Shown here: positions 6,880-9,431 of the stretch, one piece after another
Layout: every line of letters begins with the position of its first letter
Numbering within the stretch: the stretch's first letter is position 1
Source of the DNA: an uncultured Caulobacteraceae bacterium
GTDB lineage: Bacteria; Pseudomonadota; Alphaproteobacteria; Caulobacterales; Caulobacteraceae
Direction of reading: 5' to 3'
DNA: 9,431 bases
Assembly: GCA_937910255.1 (NCBI GenBank)
Contig: CALEOQ010000235.1
Span: 1-9,431 of the forward strand
Notes under the pieces: model-generated
Seen by the model: only the letters and a program-made list of their open reading frames with translations
The model's database searches: none
Told to the model about the DNA's origin: nothing
Position numbers and translations under genes: made by a program

Positions 6880-7641
6880 TCAGCAGGTGGAGCCGCCGTC
6901 GACCACGATGGCCTGGCCGGTCATCCAGGAGCCGGCCTTCGACGCCAGGAAGACGGCCGCGCCGGCGATGTCGTCGGGCTCGCCCAGGCGGCGCAGGGGA
7001 TTGTTGGCGCTGGAGCGCTTCTCGGCTTCCGGCGTGTCCCAGAGCGCCTTGGCGAAGTCGGTCTTCACCAGGCCCGGCGCGATGCAGTTGACGCGGATAT
7101 TGTCCGGGCCCAGCTCGACGGCCAGGTTGCGGGCCAGCTGGAAGTCGGCGGCCTTGGAGATGTTGTAGGCGCCGATGCCGGTGGAGCCGCGCAGGCCGCC
7201 GATGGACGAGATGATGATCACCGCCCCGTCGCGGCGCTCGCGCATCTGCGGCGCGGCCATCTGGATCAGCCAGTTGTTGGCGATGATGTTGTTGTCGAGG
7301 ATCTTGCGGAAGGCGTCGTCCTCGATCTTGGCCATGGGGCCGAAATAGGGGTTGGTGGCGGCGTTGCAGACGACGATGTCGATCTGGCCGAACGCCGTGT
7401 TGGTCTCGTCCACCAGGCGCTGCAGATCCGCCTTCGAGGAGATCGAGGCCGGCACGGAAATGGCCGCGCCGGGATGCTTCTCGTTGATGGCCGCGGCCAC
7501 CTCGTCGCAGGGCCCGGCCTTGCGCGAGGAGATCACCACCTTGGCGCCATGTTCGGCCATGCGCTCGGCGATCGCCTTGCCGATGCCCCGCGAGGATCCG
7601 GTGATCACGGCGACCTTGCCGGTCAGATCGAACAGTTCCAT
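6880..7641 (-). CDS. Short-chain dehydrogenase/reductase (SDR, classical)
   Basis: A complete 253-aa classical SDR, expected length. It has the cofactor motif TGSSRGIG (14-21), CNAAT (92-96, equivalent to NNAG), a catalytic tetrad at N118, S146, Y159 and K163 (YNISK), APGLVKT (188-194) and the C-terminal VVDGGST. S39-R40 after beta-2 (VISSRK) suggests a preference for NADP(H). Such enzymes reduce ketones or oxidise secondary alcohols in lipid, acyl-CoA or xenobiotic metabolism; the substrate is not evident. GGGAAG about 8 nt before the ATG at 7641 is an acceptable ribosome site. It is the first of a two-gene unit with the GNAT gene and lies 121 nt downstream of the TonB receptor on the same strand, so partial cotranscription with it is possible. 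Confidence 0.93.
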   Translation of the reverse strand: MELFDLTGKVAVITGSSRGIGKAIAERMAEHGAKVVISSRKAGPCDEVAAAINEKHPGAAISVPASISSKADLQRLVDETNTAFGQIDIVVCNAATNPYFGPMAKIEDDAFRKILDNNIIANNWLIQMAAPQMRERRDGAVIIISSIGGLRGSTGIGAYNISKAADFQLARNLAVELGPDNIRVNCIAPGLVKTDFAKALWDTPEAEKRSSANNPLRRLGEPDDIAGAAVFLASKAGSWMTGQAIVVDGGSTC

Positions 7642-7674
7642 GGCGCGTCTTCCCTGAATTGAAATGCTTGTTTG

Positions 7675-7686
7675 AATGGCGCCATT
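7675..7686. promoter_or_regulatory. Perfect 12-bp palindrome upstream of the SDR gene
   Basis: AATGGCGCCATT is a perfect palindrome 34 nt upstream of the SDR start. A possible minus-strand -35 TTGACC (7712-7707) lies before it with GCAAAT overlapping its edge as -10 after a 17-nt spacer. The palindrome would be well placed as a repressor site, but short GC-rich palindromes arise easily by chance here. Confidence 0.25.
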
Positions 7687-7726
7687 TGCGGCGCCGCCCG
7701 ACCCCAGGTCAAGGCGGCGCCGCCCC

Positions 7727-7751
7727 GTCCGCCGAGGGGAAGGTGGCGGAC
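7727..7751 (-). terminator. Weak hairpin after the TonB-dependent receptor gene
   Basis: Starting 11 nt beyond the receptor stop, GTCCGCC (7751-7745 on the minus strand) pairs with GGCGGAC (7733-7727) around an 11-nt loop. No T tract follows, so it is at best an inefficient or factor-dependent terminator. Next to it GGCGGCGCCGCC (7713-7724) is another self-complementary block. Confidence 0.35.
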
Positions 7752-7762
7752 GGATCCTGCGA

Positions 7763-9308
7763 TCAGAAGCGGTAGGTCAGGGCGCCGATCACCTTGCGGC
7801 GCGAGCCGATGAAGCAGTCGCCGCGCACCAGACAGCTCGAGAAATAGTACTCGTCCTCGAGGTTCTGCACGTTGAGGGACAGGCGCCAGTTGTCCTGCTC
7901 ATAGGCTGCGAGGGCGTCGAACAGGGTGACCGCCGGGGTCTTCAGGATGAACAGGCGATTGGCGTCCTGGTCGGTGGTTTCGCCCACATAGCGCACCCCC
8001 AGGCCCAGGCTCAGCTCGCCGTCGGCGCCGATGCGGAAGCGGCGGGTTCCCCAGGCCGAGGCCGCATGCAGGGGCTGGGACGCAAACGGTTTGCCCACCT
8101 CCAGGGGGTTGGTGCTCTCGGACACCTCCACCTCGTTGTAGGTGTAGTTGACGCTCAGATCGTAGACCTCGCGGAAGATGGCGCGGCCTTCCACCTCAAA
8201 ACCTCGGGACTGGACCTCGCCGGTCTGGATGCGGTTCTGCGGATTGGTCGGGTCGGCGGTCAGCCGGTTGGTGTCGCGGATGTCGAACACCGCCGCCGTC
8301 GCCAGATACTGCGGGGCCGGCTGCCATTTGAGGCCCGCCTCCCATTGCTTGCCCATCTGGGGCTCGAAGGGCTCGCCATAGATGTTGGCGCCGGCCACCG
8401 GCAGGAAGCTCTCCGAATAGCTGACATAGGCCGAGAGCCCGCCCTCGAAGGCGTAGAGCAGGCCCGCCCGATAGGTGGTGGCGTCGGAGGTCTTCTCGGT
8501 GACCTTGGCGTCCACCGCGATGGAGCGGGTCGTCGCCTCGTCGCGGCGCACCCCCAGGATCAGGTTCCAGCCGCCCAGGCGGATCTGGTCCTGCAGATAG
8601 ACGCCGAGCTGCTCCTGTTCGGTGGTCGCCTTCCGGGTCACCACCGGCTCGACATAGTTGCCATAGACCGGATCGAACAGGTCGATGGGGGTGGTCAGGG
8701 CGGACCCCGACTCCATGAACTGGCGGTACTGCTGGCCGTCCACCCCGAACAGCAGGGTGTGTTCGACGCCGCCGGTCCGGAAGTTGGCCTGGAACTGGTG
8801 GTCGATCGAATAGGCCCGCGATTCCGGGAAGGAGTAGGAGATGTAGCGTGTGGTGCTGCGCTGCGGGCCCACATAGCCGGCCTCGCCTGGCTGAACCCAG
8901 GGGTTCAGGGGGTTGAAATAGCTGTTCGGGTACATGGTCTGGTAGTTGACGTCCGACCAGGATCCGCGGGCGCTGAGCCGGTATTCGAAGTGCGGATTGA
9001 ACCGGTGCCGGGCGAACAGGCTCACATTCGACTGGATCGCCCGATAGAGCTCGACGTCCGGCTCGCTGATGAAGGTGTTCGAGGGCAGCTGGCCGTTCAC
9101 ATTGGGCAGCAGCGTGCCCTGGTGCGGCAGGAACTGAGTGGTCGAGCCGGTGCGATCCTCCTGGTGATGGACCAGCAGGGTGAGCTCGGTGTCGGCGCTG
9201 GGCCGCCAGGTGATCGAGGGGGCGAGGAACAGCCGGTCATCGCCGATATGGTCCACCTGGGTCTCGGCGTCGCGATAGAGGCCGGTGAAGCGATAGGCCC
9301 GGGTCCCG
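7763..9308 (-). CDS. TonB-dependent siderophore receptor, 5'-truncated
   Basis: This is the C-terminal 514 residues of an outer-membrane TonB-dependent receptor, out of roughly 700 usual for the family. These beta-barrels import ferric siderophores using TonB-ExbBD energy. The retained part begins in the early barrel (GTRAYRFTGLYRDAETQ, then DRLFLAPSITWRPSADTELTL) and shows alternating barrel strands throughout. The C-terminal block YFSSCLVRGDCFIGSRR has the cysteine pair typical of FhuA-like ferric-siderophore receptors, and the protein ends in TYRF with the terminal aromatic residue needed for BAM-mediated insertion. The signal peptide, TonB box and plug domain are lost because the clone meets adapter at 9309; an apparent GTG start at 9256 is internal. 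It precedes the SDR gene by 121 nt. Iron/Fur control is likely for the family, but the promoter is outside the window. The ligand is unknown. Confidence 0.93.
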
Positions 9309-9366
9309 AGATCGGAAGAGCGTCGTGTAGGGAAAGAGTGTAGATCTCGGTGGTCGCCGTATCATT
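9309..9366 (-). other. Illumina TruSeq universal (P5) adapter, complement
   Basis: The 58 bases are the exact reverse complement of the TruSeq universal adapter, from AGATCGGAAGAGCG at the insert side to GTATCATT at the flow-cell end. No i5 index is present, so the library was single-indexed. Minus-strand translation across it gives the artefact peptide IRRPPRSTLFPYTTLFRS. Confidence 0.98.
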
Positions 9367-9431
9367 AAAAAAAAAAACACACAACATACCAGCTCACCGG
9401 AACCTGAGACGCAGTAACACCCTCCCACCAC
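9367..9431. other. Non-genomic flank with A11 linker
   Basis: Eleven A (9367-9377) follow the P5 end, the complement of the flow-cell oligo-T linker, and 9378-9431 is an A/C-rich stretch without coding or structural sense. It mirrors the left flank and is best read as noise base calls past the end of the library molecule. Confidence 0.9.

Noticed and set aside
7676..9343. 555-codon open frame on the plus strand opposite the TonB-dependent receptor
   Set aside because: It is antisense to a clear receptor gene, runs into the P5 adapter and has a repetitive composition without domains.

Overview
The window is a roughly 9.15 kb piece of bacterial chromosome (159-9308) carrying untrimmed Illumina sequence at both ends. 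A complete single-index TruSeq P7 adapter lies at 95-158 and the complement of the TruSeq universal (P5) adapter at 9309-9366. Outside each adapter is an 11-base T/A run, matching the oligo-T linker of flow-cell primers, and then noise-like bases. Nothing in 1-158 or 9309-9431 is genomic, and the genes at both ends are cut by the adapter junctions. The insert is very GC-rich, with codons ending almost always in G or C. The gene content and the sRNA point to an alphaproteobacterium, most likely Caulobacteraceae (Caulobacter, Phenylobacterium or Brevundimonas type). The taxonomy is inferred from sequence style, not from a search.

Left part (159-2015): a 5'-truncated N-formylglutamate amidohydrolase (+), followed after 8 nt by a small zinc-binding GFA/CENP-V-type protein (+) with unusual codon use. 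A 245-aa uncharacterised protein (-) with a possible degenerate kinase-like core converges on it. The two convergent genes share one CTAG that supplies both stop codons.

Centre left (2016-4262): the gene-free stretch 2016-2391 is not empty. Its minus strand encodes a compact sRNA of about 88 nt with its own promoter, two stem-loops, two exposed anti-Shine-Dalgarno pyrimidine motifs and a near-perfect intrinsic terminator. It looks like the alphaproteobacterial suhB/alpha-r type of trans-acting sRNA. Divergent from it is the complete typA/bipA GTPase gene (+), closed by a 10-bp hairpin shared with the next convergent operon.

Centre right (4263-6452): a marR-type regulator and a DUF1398 protein form a two-gene minus-strand operon. 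A PLP-dependent class I/II aminotransferase is transcribed divergently. The marR-aminotransferase intergenic region holds a perfect 16-7-16 inverted repeat (5171-5209). Each arm is itself a MarR-like pseudo-palindrome centred on CTAG, so it looks like a double operator that could control both directions. This is the best candidate regulatory module in the window.

Right part (6425-9308): on the minus strand, in transcription order, are the C-terminal two thirds or so of a TonB-dependent siderophore receptor (outer-membrane iron uptake), an SDR-family oxidoreductase, and a GNAT acetyltransferase that starts 2 nt after the SDR stop. The GNAT gene overlaps the end of the convergent aminotransferase gene by 28 bp. 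No tRNA, rRNA, CRISPR array, insertion sequence, phage or defence system was seen.
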